From Achatina immaculata (taxonomy: Eukaryota; Mollusca; Gastropoda; Stylommatophora; Achatinidae): a stretch of 64,000 nucleotides of DNA. The notes beneath the pieces were generated by a model that was not told where the DNA came from, did no database searches, and was given only the letters and a program-made list of their open reading frames with translations. The first letter of the stretch is position 1, and each line of letters begins with the position of its first letter. Positions 1-10,352 of this stretch are shown in pieces. The stretch lies in NCBI GenBank assembly GCA_009760885.1, contig CM019713.1, positions 81,904,131-81,968,130 of the forward strand. The letters are read 5' to 3'. A program made the position numbers and the translations under genes.

Positions 1-332
1 TGCTAGTGTCAGGGTCAGCGACCCATAGCTGATATGCTAGTGTCGGGGTCAGCGACCCATAGCTGACCAAGACCCCCCCACCTCTCCCTGGTACCCCCAG
101 TAACAGGTATAGTCTGGCTAACGGGGTAGGGATCGCCATAGTTCCCACGGTGGTGGAGTCTGCTAAAGAAGCATTGCACACCCCCTCGATTTTTAACTGT
201 ACTCCGGGACTAAAAAAAAAAATAATAACTGCTATAACCAGCTCCCACGCCGATACGATGCTGTGCCTCAATAACTCCACAGCATCAGCTGCAAAGAACC
301 ACCAGCATGCAGTTACAGGGAGATAGCACAAG
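1..332. repeat. IR-1 dispersed repeat, copy 1
   Basis: The segment from about 51 to 332 reappears with few changes at 29137-29414, and a version lacking its middle is at 889-988. It begins with a 34-bp direct duplication (1-34 and 35-68). Landmarks shared by the copies are 'cccccagtaacagg', 'atcgccatagt', 'tggtggagtctgctaaag' and the end 'cagttacagggagatagca'. No domain is recognisable. It could be an exapted or old transposon fragment; the family is unknown. Confidence 0.75.
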
Positions 333-888
333 ACAAGAAAGAATGCAAAAGATCAACAAAATGTCGTAGGACACTTAGATACAATAACTTGTTATCTGAG
401 TTTTAGCAAAATTCTGAACTTGTTCATACCAGTCTGGACGGATTGCCAAATTCAGCGAGAAAAGTAAATAATTCACGCAGAAATCATATTTTAATTGTTT
501 CTACCGTCATTTTCGTCGACTTACAGCTTATTCCCATCGATCTAACATCTACTAATAAGTTTAACACTGTTACCTTAGCGCTATCCACGACAAGACTACA
601 GGGAAGCAGTAGCCGTGGTATTATGTGGCTCCAGAGGGTTAATGTGCGGAGCAGTGGTTTTCAAACCTTCATATTCAAGGGTGTTCCTGTAATGCGAATG
701 TTTCGGTTGTTACATTCCGTGAATGCTCGTATTAGCGAAAACGAGGCCACTCACGCACGCGCGTGCGCGCATACATGTCCTAATTTTGAGGCTAATTCTA
801 CCTGTCCTCTTTCTTCATATTTCCCATCTCGTGAAGAAAGCAGGTTCCCAGGGCCGCTCTCTGAGGCTCATGTCTGACAGCCTGCGTC
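333..888. other. No recognised gene
   Basis: Moderately AT-rich sequence with short open frames that show no recognisable motif. It has a small alternating CG/CA stretch near 753-771. Nothing here resembles the LINE families of the window. Confidence 0.4.
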
Positions 889-988
889 AGGGCTGGCGAA
901 CCAAGACCCTGTCCCATCTCCCCGAACCGCTGTAATCTACTTCCTATCCGACACAGCGCTGTGCCTCAACATCTTTACAGCATCGCAA
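889..988. repeat. IR-1 repeat, internally deleted copy
   Basis: It matches the start of IR-1 ('accaagaccctgtccca') and then jumps to the IR-1 end region ('gctgtgcctcaacatct', 'acagcatcg'). About 150 bp of the middle are missing. It is followed directly by a poly-C run. Confidence 0.6.
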
Positions 989-992
989 GTAA

Positions 993-1018
993 CCCCCCCC
1001 CCCCCCCCCCCCCCCCCC
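993..1018. repeat. Poly-C homopolymer, 26 nt
   Basis: An uninterrupted run of 26 C. Runs of this length are rare and are error-prone in sequencing, so the exact length is uncertain. Confidence 0.9.
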
Positions 1019-1126
1019 GCCCGCTGGCAGTTCTAGAGAGAAACAACAGCAACAACGATTTATAAATTCAGTTTTGTTGTTGTTGCTTTTGTTGTTCAAT
1101 TGATATGTGTTTATGACCGTATTTCT

Positions 1127-1250
1127 TAATTTTTTACCTTCTGTAGTAAAATCATCTACCATTTTTTACCTTCTCTATTAAACTCATCTATCATATTGAG
1201 AGTAAAATCATCTACTTTTCTCTTTTTTAACCTTCTGTAGTAAAATCGAA
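1127..1250. repeat. Short tandem repeat flanking LINE-A, left side
   Basis: Degenerate units of about 30 bp built on 'accttctgtagtaaaatc' and 'atctacc'. The same unit recurs at 2951-3030 on the other side of the LINE-A/C composite, which suggests that the LINE landed inside this array. Confidence 0.65.
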
Positions 1251-1261
1251 CCGTAGCCCCA

Positions 1262-2168
1262 TGCCAGTAAAATTCTGTTAAAAATCATAATGGGCAGACT
1301 TCGTAAGAAAAAAAGAAGTCAATATGGTCCAAGCTGGTTTCAGGCAAGGAAGAGGATTAAGAGATCATATATTCAATATAAGATTAATAACAGAGAAATG
1401 CAGATAATTTAATGAGAATCTATATTTATCTTTTATGGACTGTTCAAAGGCAGATTGTGTACAATACCAGAAACTTTGGGAAATAATGGACAAAATGGGA
1501 TTTCCAACACATTTGATACAATTAACATCACTGCTGTATCTAGACCAACAAGCAGCAGTAAGAATAAATGGTGAAACAACAACTTGGTTTGACATAAAAC
1601 AAGGGGTCCGTCAGGGCTGCATATTGCCGCCTTACTTATTTCACTTGTATACTGAAAATATAATGAGGAATGTTAGAGAAGATGTAGACAAAGAATATTA
1701 CAATGCCATAACAATTAGAGGTTATGAAATACCAGAGATAGATAAGCTGATGATACAGTGTTACTATCCACAACACAAAAAGGAATGCAAAAACTAATTA
1801 TGTCAGTCCGTACGAATAGTGAAGAGCAAAACCTCTATCTTAATTCCAACAAAACTAAGTTGATGACAACTGACAAAACCAATAAGGCAGCTGAAATATG
1901 TATTAATGAGGAAAAACTGGAAGAAGTGAGAGTTTTGAATATCTTGGATCATTAATAACTAATGGAGATACAATGAGGGAAATTAAAAGGAGGACATCTA
2001 TCGCTCTTCAGAAAGTAAAACAACTAAATAATCTGTAGAGAGGAACAGACAGAACTACAAAAATAAGATTTTTAAGGGCATGCATCTTTCCCATCGCAAC
2101 ATATGCCCGTGAGACTTGGATACTTAACAAAACAACTGAGAAACATAGAAATGCCTTTGAATGTAAAT
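1262..2168 (+). mobile_element. LINE-A reverse transcriptase fragment (5' part)
   Basis: The sequence encodes RT pieces of an APE-type non-LTR retrotransposon, probably RTE-like. The longest open piece (1435-1797) holds 'FDIKQGVRQGC', the RT motif before the catalytic box. The YADD box itself is destroyed: the homologous copy at 44121-44642 has 'KYADDTVLL', whereas this copy has a deletion and frameshift around 1740. The reading continues in other frames ('SEEQNLYLNSNKTKLM'). The 5' end, including EN, is missing. The element is interrupted at 2168 by a LINE-C insertion and resumes at 2617. Confidence 0.85.
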
Positions 2169-2616
2169 CTCTCTCTCTCTCTCTCTCTGAACCTTAAGTG
2201 CCCAGGGCACATGGGGCTTCCGCAAGGGTTTTCCACAAATGCCTCTCCTTCGCCTTTTTTTCTGCTCTTGCCCAGGTGAGCCCTCTATTGCTCAACATCC
2301 TTTCTGTTGTTCTTCTTCATGTCTCTTTTGGTCTACCCTTACTTCTGTTCCCCTCTGGTGTCCATCTTAGTGCTATTTTTGGTAGTGAGTTGTCAGTCAT
2401 TCGGAGCACATGTCCCAACCATCACCAGCGTCTCTCCTCAATAATTGCTGTCAGTGGTTTCATCTGCATTTCTGCCAATAAGATGTTATTTCTTATGGTG
2501 TTTGGCCAAAATATTTTTCTAATTCTTCGTAAACATTTAGTCTGGAAAGAATTCAACTTGTTTTCTATGGTTTTGGTGATTTTCCAGCATTCACTTCCAT
2601 AGAGTAGTACACAGAA
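2169..2616 (-). mobile_element. LINE-C 3' end, nested in LINE-A
   Basis: A 5'-truncated LINE-C copy on the minus strand. The (CT)n at its + strand left end is the 3' tail (GA)n of the element. It encodes the C-terminal part with 'YGSECWKITKTIENKLNSF', 'CLRRIRKIFWP' and the beginning of the 'ERRWRWLGH' region. A 9-bp target-site duplication, aatgtaaat, lies at 2160-2168 and 2617-2625, inside LINE-A sequence. Insertion therefore came after LINE-A. Confidence 0.88.
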
Positions 2617-2950
2617 AATGTAAATGCTACAGAAGAATTCTTCAAATATCATGGACAAAAAAAAGAACAAATATATCCATACTACAAGAACTTAATATTG
2701 AAGAAGGCTGGCTAGTAAGAGAGAAAACTTAAATATTTTGGACACATTAAACGTAATGATAATTTAGAGAAGATCTTATTGGAAGGGTACATAATGGAAA
2801 AAAGAAAGAGAGGAAGATCAAGGCGAAGATAGCTGCAAGACATCGTTGATAATCTGTAAATGGATGCATCAGCAACAAGGCATCTTGCTTAAACCCAAGA
2901 GGCCTACAGGAGAGCTATTAGGGAGGCAAAGTTCTGCAGAAAAATCATGT
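2617..2950 (+). mobile_element. LINE-A 3' part after the nested insertion
   Basis: It continues the LINE-A reading interrupted at 2168: 'CYRRILQIS', then 'ERKLKYFGHIKRNDNLEK', then the basic 'KRKRGRS' segment and 'AKFCRK'. Frameshifts and stops are present. It lacks the GAAT tail seen in other copies and passes straight into the 1127-type repeat. Confidence 0.8.
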
Positions 2951-3030
2951 ATCATTTTTTAAAACTTTCTGTTGTAAAATCATCTACCGTTTTTTTTTTT
3001 TTTTACATTCTGTAGTAAAATCACATACCG
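2951..3030. repeat. Short tandem repeat flanking LINE-A, right side
   Basis: Two units with 'ttctgtagtaaaatca' and a poly-T run, homologous to 1127-1250. Confidence 0.6.
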
Positions 3031-3087
3031 GTTCGTTACGTTTTGTGATACGTCCTGTAATCACGTCATGCTCTTGTTTTTCTGTGA

Positions 3088-3585
3088 ATCAGTCTTACAT
3101 CTTTCCCATGCCGTTAAAAGTCACATAGTGCTCGCATGGTAGTTTTCCAAGCTTTCCTGTTTTCTGCGAGCTTTTCAGCCTCATCAAGGGATTTTATGCC
3201 TACTAATTTGGCTTCTCCTAACAATGTCATCTTTAGAGTTTCATGTGGTCGACCACTTTTTCTTCGGCCTGTTGTGCTCCATTTGATAGCTTGTTTGTGT
3301 ATCCTTTGATTGTTTCTCCTCATCACATGGCCAACATATGTCTATCTTCTTTTTCTGATCACCCATGAGACAGGTTGTTGTTTGTTCATCTGTCTTATCT
3401 CTGCATTGTTCTTGAATTCGTTCCACTTTATACCAAGTATTTTCCTTATGCATTTGTTTTCAAAAGAGTCTAATTTCTTGTCTATTTCTTCAGTTGTTTT
3501 CCAGTTTTCGCATGCTTAAATGAGGGTGGATATTACATTTGAATTGGATAATCTTAACTTGGTTTTTGTGCTTATAACTTTTGAA
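3088..3585 (-). mobile_element. LINE-E 3' end
   Basis: Minus-strand C-terminal coding remnant: 'MMRRNNQRIHKQAIKW', 'TGRRKSGRPHETLK', 'AEKLAENRKAWKTT', 'MRALCDF'. The upstream half is in another frame ('RIQEQCRDKTDEQTTTC'). This is the GHxMRR...GRPR type of LINE C-terminus. Copies of the same family are at 7059-7118, 20284-20790, 22501-22655, 23487-23990 and 56410-56545. Confidence 0.82.
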
Positions 3586-3634
3586 TACCATATTCGTATG
3601 TTGTCAAGATTCTTGAATGTCAGTTGTGAATCTA

Positions 3635-3735
3635 TACATAACAGTTTTTCTGTGAATCTATATATAAAAAGTTTTTCTATGAATCTATGCATAACAGTTT
3701 TTCTGTGAATCTATACGTAATAGTTTTTCTTTAGG
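3635..3735. repeat. 26-bp tandem repeat
   Basis: About four degenerate units of 'ctgtgaatctatacataa' plus 'cagttttt'. A single related piece ('gtttttctgtgaatca') is near 3077, so the LINE-E copy may have split an older array. Confidence 0.7.
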
Positions 3736-3831
3736 ACTATAAATGTGGTCTTTTGTGCATCTAGACACACATTTGTCTCAGCGCCCATACATATATTTTC
3801 CCTGTATATATGTGTATGTATATATATATAT

Positions 3832-4264
3832 ATTCATTCATTCATTCATTCATTCATTCATTTGCATGTCCCTTGCGGAACTTTGCCTTCCTAACAGCTC
3901 TCTTGCAGGCCTCTCGGTTGTGAGCACGATGGCCTACCGTTGATGCATCCATTTGCAGATCATCAACGATGTCTTGCAGCCATCTTCGCTTTGGTCTTCC
4001 TCTCTTTCTTTTTTCCCACTATGTACCCTTCCAAGACGGTTTTCTCTAAATTATCATGACGTTTAATGTGTCAAAAATATTTCAGTTTTCTCTCTTTAAT
4101 CCTCTTTACTAGCCAGCCTTCTTCAATATTAAGTTCTTGTAGTATAGATATATTTGTTCTTTTTTGTGTCCATGATTATTTGAAGAACTCTTCTGTAGCA
4201 TTTACATTCAAAGGCATTTATGTGTTTCTCAGCTGTTTTGTTAAATGTCCAGGCCTCACAGGTA
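3832..4264 (-). mobile_element. LINE-A 3' end with (ATTC)n tail
   Basis: On the minus strand the sequence encodes 'TCEAWTFNKTAEKHINAFE', 'CKCYRRVLQI' and further out-of-frame LINE-A C-terminal sequence. It ends in seven GAAT repeats (ATTC on +, 3832-3860). The 5' truncation point lies at a short (TA)n tract near 4265. One of eleven LINE-A 3' ends in the window. Confidence 0.85.
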
Positions 4265-4339
4265 TATGTATATATATATATATATTCTATGTGTTTATAA
4301 AAGTAGATATTCTTTTTCACAAGAATGGAAAATTAGTAA

Positions 4340-4645
4340 TAACAAACACACGCTATTCCAGTCTCCCCTTATAACTACCATTATGAAAAACAACAGATTG
4401 AGATGTCTGGGACTCGTGGAGAGAATGGATGAGAAAAGGCAGACAAAAAGGGCTCACACAGAAGTGATGAACAGAGCCAGACCAAGACGGTGGTGGTGGG
4501 ACAACCTGGAATACGACCTACTAGCCCTGGGAGTGGACAGCTGGCAGCAGCAGGAGACTAAGATCAGAGAGGAATGGAGACAAGTCTTGTCTGTAGCACT
4601 GAGCCGCAATGGCTTGGAAAGTTGAATGAATGAATGAATGTGTTG
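4340..4645 (+). mobile_element. LINE-H-like 3' end with (GAAT)n tail
   Basis: An open frame encodes 'IMKNNRLRCLGLVERMDEK', 'TEVMNRARPRRWWWDNLE' and ends in 'LSRNGLES', followed by four GAAT units. The HNRLxxxGHxER...RPRxxWxDNLE pattern is the C-terminal region of a LINE different from families A-E. A more distant relative is at 27135-27950 on the minus strand. Confidence 0.75.
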
Positions 4646-5000
4646 ATACATACATAGTTTTCTCATTATTATCCATCTCTGATGACTGCCTGGTTGATTA
4701 ACTTGTACCTTCTTTTCACAGTTTAGAAAGAAATGATTTTTATTATTCTCTGTTTTTTAAATAGTTTTCAAAGTTCTGAAACTTATCTGAGAAATTATTC
4801 GTTTATCTTCCTCCCTTGTGTCAGCCGTGAGAGTGTATATTTCAGTCTTCTTCAGACTTGCATCTCTTTCCTTCCAAATTCTTTTCTCAATGAACATTAC
4901 ACCAGTATAAAAGCTACACACTCATCTACAAGCCGCCATCTGTGTACAGGAAGTTTGTAGTCAGTGTCTGAGAATTTCGTAAATTTTAATTAGTTCATTA
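4646..5000. other. No recognised gene
   Basis: Unique-looking AT-rich sequence between the LINE-H tail and the purine-rich array. No motif is recognised. Confidence 0.35.
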
Positions 5001-5003
5001 TCA

Positions 5004-5455
5004 GTGTGGAAAAAAGGTGAGGAAAAGAGTGAGGAAGAGAATGAGGAAAAGAATGAGGAAAAGAGTGAGGAAAAGAATGAGGAAAAGAGTGAGGAAAAGA
5101 ATGAGGAAAAGAGTGAGGAAAAGAATGAGGAAAAGAGTGAGGAAAAGAATGAGGAAAAGAATGAGGAAAAGAATGAGGAAAAGAGTGAGGAAAAGAGTGA
5201 GGAAAAGAGTGAGAAAGAGAACGAGGAAAACAGTGAGGAAAAGAGTTGGAAAATAGTGAGAAAAATAGTGAGAAAAATAGCGAGAAAAATAGTTAGGAAA
5301 ATAGTGAGAAAAATAGTTAGGAAAATAATGATGAAAATAGGTAGGAAAAGAGTGAGGAAAAGAGTTAGGAAAAGAGTGAGGAAAATAATGAAGGAAATAG
5401 TAAAGAAAAGAGGAAAATAGTGAGGAAAGTAGTAGGAAAATAGTAAGGAAAAAAG
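5004..5455. repeat. Purine-rich 6/12-bp tandem array
   Basis: Units 'gaggaaaagagt' and 'gaggaaaagaat' alternate, then degrade into 'gaaaaatagtga' units. Long open frames on both strands (charged E/K on +, S/F on -) are a by-product of the repeat and are not evidence for a gene. Confidence 0.9.
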
Positions 5456-5499
5456 TACTCCAGAGCTACATTGATTCAATGTTATTTTACGGATGCTAG

Positions 5500-5745
5500 G
5501 GATTGTCATTCGCTAGTGAAGTACAGCGCCATCTTGAAGCCACTGAAATGTGGTTCCGTACAGGAATGCTCAATACCTTGGACAACAAAGAAATCAAATG
5601 AGGAGGTATAGAGAGATGAGCGAAGCCATAACAAAAGTCAGAAATAAGCCAGAATACACTGTGACAACAGGAAAGATAGAGGGCAAAAGAGATTGAGGTA
5701 GACAGAGAGAAGATGCTGGAAGGACTAACAAAATGGCATGGATAT
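5500..5745 (+). mobile_element. LINE C-terminal scrap, cut by the mariner element
   Basis: Readable pieces are 'HLEATEMWFRTGMLNTLD' and, in another frame, 'TTGKIEGKRD'. They match the LEAxEMWFxRRML and GKIEGxR landmarks of the LINE-B/G C-terminus. The match stops where the transposon begins near 5745. Confidence 0.7.
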
Positions 5746-7048
5746 ACAGGGTCCGGCATAAAGCATGGTTGGATTTAACTGACGTAGTGCGCAGAAACTG
5801 AATACGTGTGGAAAAAAAAACTCATGAGGTCAGAGATGAAGCAGACAAACGGTCATTTTTAACAATGGCTTCTTGGCAAACACAACATCGCGCATTCACC
5901 GTTGAAACTTATTTTAAAAGTGGAGAATCGTCTATTACTGTACAACGAAAGTTTCGTCACCATTTTGAGTTGCATCCCCGTGATAATGTTCTCGATCTGA
6001 GGAGAAAACAATTTTGAGGTGGGTTCAAAAATGTAAGGAAACCGCTAATCGCCTTAATAACAAGTCTACTGGTCGTCCGAGAACTCAGCAGACACCTGAA
6101 GGAAGTCCTCAACGCATTGCTGAGTAGCCCTCGGAGATCAGATGTTAGGCACGCTTTGGCACTTGGTATGTGTGGTCGCTCCCTGCGTCGCATCATTTAT
6201 GATCATCTGCATTTCCACCTTTACAAGTTGCACGTTGTGCAGCAACTGAATGATTTGGATAAAATTAACAGACTTGACTTTGCTACCGATTTTCTAGCAC
6301 GCACTGAAGAAAGTCCGAATTTGCTCAGTAACCTCATAATGTCTGATGAAGCAGATTTGGAGTTGTCAAACAAGCAGAATTTCAGACACTGGTCAGCTGA
6401 AAATCCACAATTACTGCACGAGAAACCGCTCCATAGTGAACAAGTAACAGTGTGATGTGGCGTTGCATCATTCGGCGTCATTGGCCTATATTTTATTTGA
6501 AGACGAAGACGGGCATCCTCTTATTGTTAATAGCGATCTCTATGTGCAGATGCTAACTGAATATTTCATTCCAGAGTTAGCCGATAGAAATAAGAGATTA
6601 ATATGGTTTCAACAAGATGAAGCAACTGCCCACACAGCCCGTCAGTCCATGGCCACGCTGCGACAAGCATTTCCCAATCATCTTATTTCCAGATTTGGGG
6701 ATATTCATTGGCCAGCAAGGTACAGCAGTATTCGTAAGATAATTTTATAAAGGTCACCGGATTTATCAGCCGCAGACTTCTTTTTGTGGGGGTACCTCAA
6801 GAACACAGTGTATGCTAGTCGACCACAGTCAGTTGCAGACCTAAAAGATCGAATCCGACACTGCATTCAAAATATCCCTTTGAACATGTTAAATGGTGTT
6901 ATGCAGGAATTTTCCAGACGCCTGGCTGAATGTATCAAATGTAATGGCGGTCATCTAACCGGCGTAATTTTCAAAACCTAAATATGATTGTCTGTAATAA
7001 TAAAAACACCCCCTTTTCTGACTTTCATTTCACTTTTTTTTTAAACCA
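5745..7048 (+). pseudogene. Mariner/Tc1-superfamily transposase, broken
   Basis: A cut-and-paste transposase remnant. The N-terminal helix-turn-helix region starts at 5865 with 'MASWQTQHRAF' and 'SITVQRKFRHHF'. The first catalytic region is 'IMSDEADLE' (near 6340), the second 'WFQQDEATAHTA' (near 6605) and the third 'SPDLSAADFFLWGYL' (from 6752). The C-terminus is 'FSRRLAECI'. The frame is broken after 6017, by a TGA at 6453 and by a frameshift near 6495. A 33-bp insert at 6721-6753 brings an in-frame stop between ARx and SPDL. I could not identify terminal inverted repeats with certainty. It is inactive; the superfamily assignment is firm. Confidence 0.9.
6721..6753 (+). other. 33-bp insert in the transposase
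   Basis: Removing this segment restores an uninterrupted 'WPARSPDLSAADFF' reading. The insert plus neighbouring bases (6719-6766) occurs again, exactly and inverted, at 10305-10352. An aagg lies at both edges. Confidence 0.8.
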
Positions 7049-7058
7049 AAAACATGTA

Positions 7059-7118
7059 TATCCTTCCCGTGCCGTTAGACGTCACATAGGGCTCGCAAGG
7101 TAGTTCGCCAGTTTTTCC
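7059..7118 (-). mobile_element. 60-bp LINE-E insertion with 10-bp TSD
   Basis: Only the last 60 bp of LINE-E are present ('ccttcccgtgccgtta', 'cgtcacatagggctcgca'). It is flanked by the direct repeat aaaacatgta at 7049-7058 and 7119-7128. This is a severely 5'-truncated retrotransposition event. Confidence 0.85.
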
Positions 7119-7242
7119 AAAACATGTACAGCGCTTATTTATTTTCCATTTTTAAAATTGCTTATACTCATTACTCGGAACAGAGGGTTGTGGAAAAGCA
7201 TGATCTCCAACGCTAGTCGACAGGGCAACAGACAGACAGATT

Positions 7243-7328
<86 letters not shown>
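7243..7328. repeat. (GATA)n microsatellite
   Basis: About 21 near-perfect GATA units. Confidence 0.95.
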
Positions 7329-7997
7329 TTTTAAAACCCTTGTACTGACAGAAATGATCATTGACCTGAGTTTTTAGACCAAATTTTCATAATGACAAAT
7401 TCATGAAAAATATACTGGGAAGCGTGGAATGACATTGCCTGTGGGACACTTGTTTACACACCTTCTCATGAATTTTAGGGAAAATAAAAAATATTCTTAA
7501 GTTCAGAGATCACGTCTTAGCTAACATCTCCAGCGAGATATTCAGGGCACTAAAACACACGTTTATACCCACACAGCAGCACGTGGAGGTGTGGAGAGAC
7601 GCCAGTTATATTCATGAGGCAGGATGTATACAAAGAGTTAACACCTTCTTACTGCTGGGCCAGCGTCGGCGTTATAAGGGTTAATGATGCTACGTCGATT
7701 ATGTTGGCAGAAACTTTTCGCGTGTCTGGGTTAGTCTTTGTTTTTCTGAGTGCTGTTTCTGGAATTGTTAGTGAATATATGAATTTAGATGCTGTCTTCA
7801 GAGTTATTACAGACTCTCTGAGAATACGTACCATAATACATACAAAGATAGCATATATATATATATGTATATATGTAGTGGCAGGTTCATAATGAAGACA
7901 GAATACATGCATAAAACAGGTCTGGGGAGAAGTGCGTCTTAGCAACTTATATCTTTACTTAAACTTCAGTTAATACTTAATTCTCTTTCCCTTTAAC
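7329..7997. other. No recognised gene
   Basis: AT-rich sequence with a short (AT)n tract near 7855-7874. No coding motif is recognised. Confidence 0.35.
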
Positions 7998-8308
7998 TCT
8001 CTCTCTCTCTCTCACACACACACTTCTCTATCACTTCTCTCTCTCTCCTTCTGTCTATTTCACTCTGTCTGTCTGTCTATCTCTCTCTGTCCCTACTCCC
8101 TGAACTATTTCTTCCTCTCTCCCTTTGCCTTCTCTTTCTCTTTTTGTCTGTCCTTCCCTCTCCCTCTCTCTGTCTCCCCCCATGGCCTCTCTCTTCCTCT
8201 GTTTGTCTTTCTCTGTTTCTCTCACCCGCCTTCTCTCTCACTCCCTGTTTCTCTCTGTTTGTCTGTCTGTCTCACTCCCCCCCCCCGCTCTCTCACACTT
8301 CTTGTCCT

Positions 8309-8339
<31 letters not shown>

Positions 8340-9018
8340 ACCTCTGTCTCTCACTTCCTGACCTTTAATCTCTCTCTCCCTCTGTTCTTACTTACTGTCA
8401 TTTAATCCCTCCCTTCCTCTCTCTCTCTCTCTCTCTCTCATCTGACCGTTAATCTCTCCCTCTCTCTGTCTCTCACTTCATGCCCTTTAGTTTCGCCCTC
8501 TCTCTCTCTCTCTCTCACCCTCTGTCTCTCACTTTCTGTCCTTTAATCTCTCCTTCCCTCTGGCTCTCACTTCCTGTCAAAAATCTCTCTCTCTCTCTCT
8601 CTCTCACCCTCTGTCTCTCACTTTCTGTCCTTTAATCTCTCCTTCCCTCTGGCTCTCACTTCCTGTCAAATCTCTCTCTCTCTCTCTCTCATCTGACCGT
8701 TAATCTCTCCCTCTCTCTGTCTCTCACTTCATGCCCTTTAATTTCGCTCTCTCTCTCACCCTCTGTCTCTCACTTTCTGTCCTTTAATCTCTCCTTCCCT
8801 CTGGCTCTCACTTCCTGTCCAAATCTCTCTCTCTCTTTCACTTCCTGTCCTTTTATCCCTCCCCTCCCTTCTGTCTCTCATTTTCTGTCATTTAGTTTCT
8901 CCCTCCTTCTCTCTCTCTCTTTCACTTTCTGTCTTTTAATCTCTCTCTCCTTCTCTCTCTCACTTCCTGTCCCTTAATCTCTCCCTTCTTCTCTCTCTCT
9001 TACTTCTTAAGAAACAAT
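7998..9018. repeat. CT-rich low-complexity block with higher-order repeats
   Basis: The block consists of (TC)n interrupted by 'cacttcctgtcctttaat' spacers. A 64-bp segment beginning 'caccctctgtctctcac' is repeated nearly identically at 8516, 8605 and 8758, so local duplication has occurred. Long S/L-rich frames are artefacts of composition. Confidence 0.9.
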
Positions 9019-9105
9019 TTTTTTTATAAATAGGAAACTACGAGGCTTTGGTACGTAAAGTAAGAGAACAGTTTTGTAGGATTAGACCTCGGAAAATTCG
9101 TAGAC
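9019..9105 (+). repeat. Dispersed repeat fragment shared with 58842-58922
   Basis: Shared landmarks are 'agtaagagaac', 'cagttttgtaggattaga' and 'cgtagacaaagcac'. It sits as an island within the CT-rich block and runs straight into a perfect palindrome. Confidence 0.75.
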
Positions 9106-9141
9106 AAAGCACTTTAGTGAGACGTCTCACTAAAGTGCTTT
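9106..9141. repeat. 36-bp perfect palindrome
   Basis: Two arms of 18 bp with no spacer: 9106-9123 (aaagcactttagtgagac) is the exact reverse complement of 9124-9141. The left arm starts at the end of the 9019-9105 repeat. The homologous repeat at 58842 does not carry the palindrome. Confidence 0.95.
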
Positions 9142-9760
9142 CTCTCTCTCTCTCTATCTCTCTCTCTCACTTCCTGTCTTTTAATCTTTCTCTCCCTCTT
9201 TCTCTCTCTCACTTCCTGTCTTTTAATCTTTCCCTCCCTCTTTCTCTCTCTCACTTCCTGTCTTTTAATCTTTCCCTCCATCTCTCTCTCTCTCTCACAC
9301 ACACACACTTCCTGTCTTTTAATACTTCCCTCTCTCCCTCTGCTTCTCACTTACTGTCGTTTAATCTCTCCCTCTCTCTTTCTCTCTCAATTTCTGTTTT
9401 TTAATCTCTCCCTCCCCCTCTCTCTCAATTCCTGTTTTTTTAAAAATCTCTCTCTCTCCCTCTGCTTCCCACTTACTGTCAATTAATCTCTTCCTTTCTC
9501 TCCTTCTCTCTCTCTCAATTGTTTCTCACTTACTGTCGTTTAAACGCTCCTCTCTCCATCTCTCTCTCTCTCTCTCTCTCTTTCATCCTGTCTTTTAATC
9601 TCTCTCTCTCTCCCCTGGCCTTAATCATTTTGACTATTTCCTGCCCTCTTTCTCTCTCCTCACCTTTCTTTCTCCTTTTCTCTCTCTCACTCTCTCTCTT
9701 TCCCCTTTTTTCTCTCACTCACTCTCTCTCTCTCTCTCTCTCTCTCTTGTTTTATTTGAC
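9142..9760. repeat. CT-rich low-complexity block, second part
   Basis: It continues the (TC)n block with spacers such as 'acttcctgtcttttaatc' at roughly 40-50 bp intervals. Confidence 0.9.
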
Positions 9761-9819
9761 TACGAACATAAATGAAAACTATAAATGAAACAATTGTGTA
9801 GGAAACTCAGAATTCTGGG

Positions 9820-9950
9820 AACCTAACACATTTCAGGAACAACGTCACAATCTAACACAACTATCACAATTCAGAGAAAACCACCAGAAATCAGGAAAAC
9901 TATCAGAAATCAGGAAAACTATCAGAAATCAAGAAACTATAAGAACAGAA
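9820..9950. repeat. Short degenerate tandem repeat
   Basis: About 19-bp units 'atcagaaatcaggaaaact', decaying on both sides. Confidence 0.65.
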
Positions 9951-10304
9951 TAGATAAATCAGAAAGTAATGAAAGTTAAATAATGCAAAGTAACCATCAA
10001 AATCTAAAAGAAAAACAAATTAGAATTCGTGAAAAATACTTGAAAATCTCTTCAAAATCTAAATCCTGCCCATAAGTCTAGAACTCCAGGCAAGCTATAC
10101 TTGTTTTAAGTAGATCTTTCTGCGACCCTTTACATTTTTTTTTAAATCTCAAGAACACAACAAGCACAAACATTCATTTTAACAAACTTTCAGTCTGTCA
10201 GGTTTCGTCAGCTCTTGCCCAGGTTTTCTCTAAATATTCAAGAATGATGATTTCAGATTGCAAAACTCATCCTTTTTTTCTTCGCGTTGTTATTTCTAGT
10301 CGAA

Positions 10305-10352
10305 ATAAATCCGGTGACCTTTATAAAATTATCTTACGAATACTGCTGTACC
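10305..10352 (-). repeat. 48-bp inverted copy of mariner segment 6719-6766
   Basis: It is the exact reverse complement of the mariner insert together with the 13 bp that follow it in the transposase. Flanking bases do not match the transposase. Downstream, at 10380-10407, is a 12-bp stem hairpin (gttacg/cgtaac core). Confidence 0.9.

Noticed and set aside
4961..5509. 182-codon S/F/L-rich frame that could be read as membrane protein
   Set aside because: It is the reverse of a gaggaaaagagt tandem array.
8125..8368. Leu/Ser-rich secreted or membrane peptide
   Set aside because: Pure CT-rich composition artefact.
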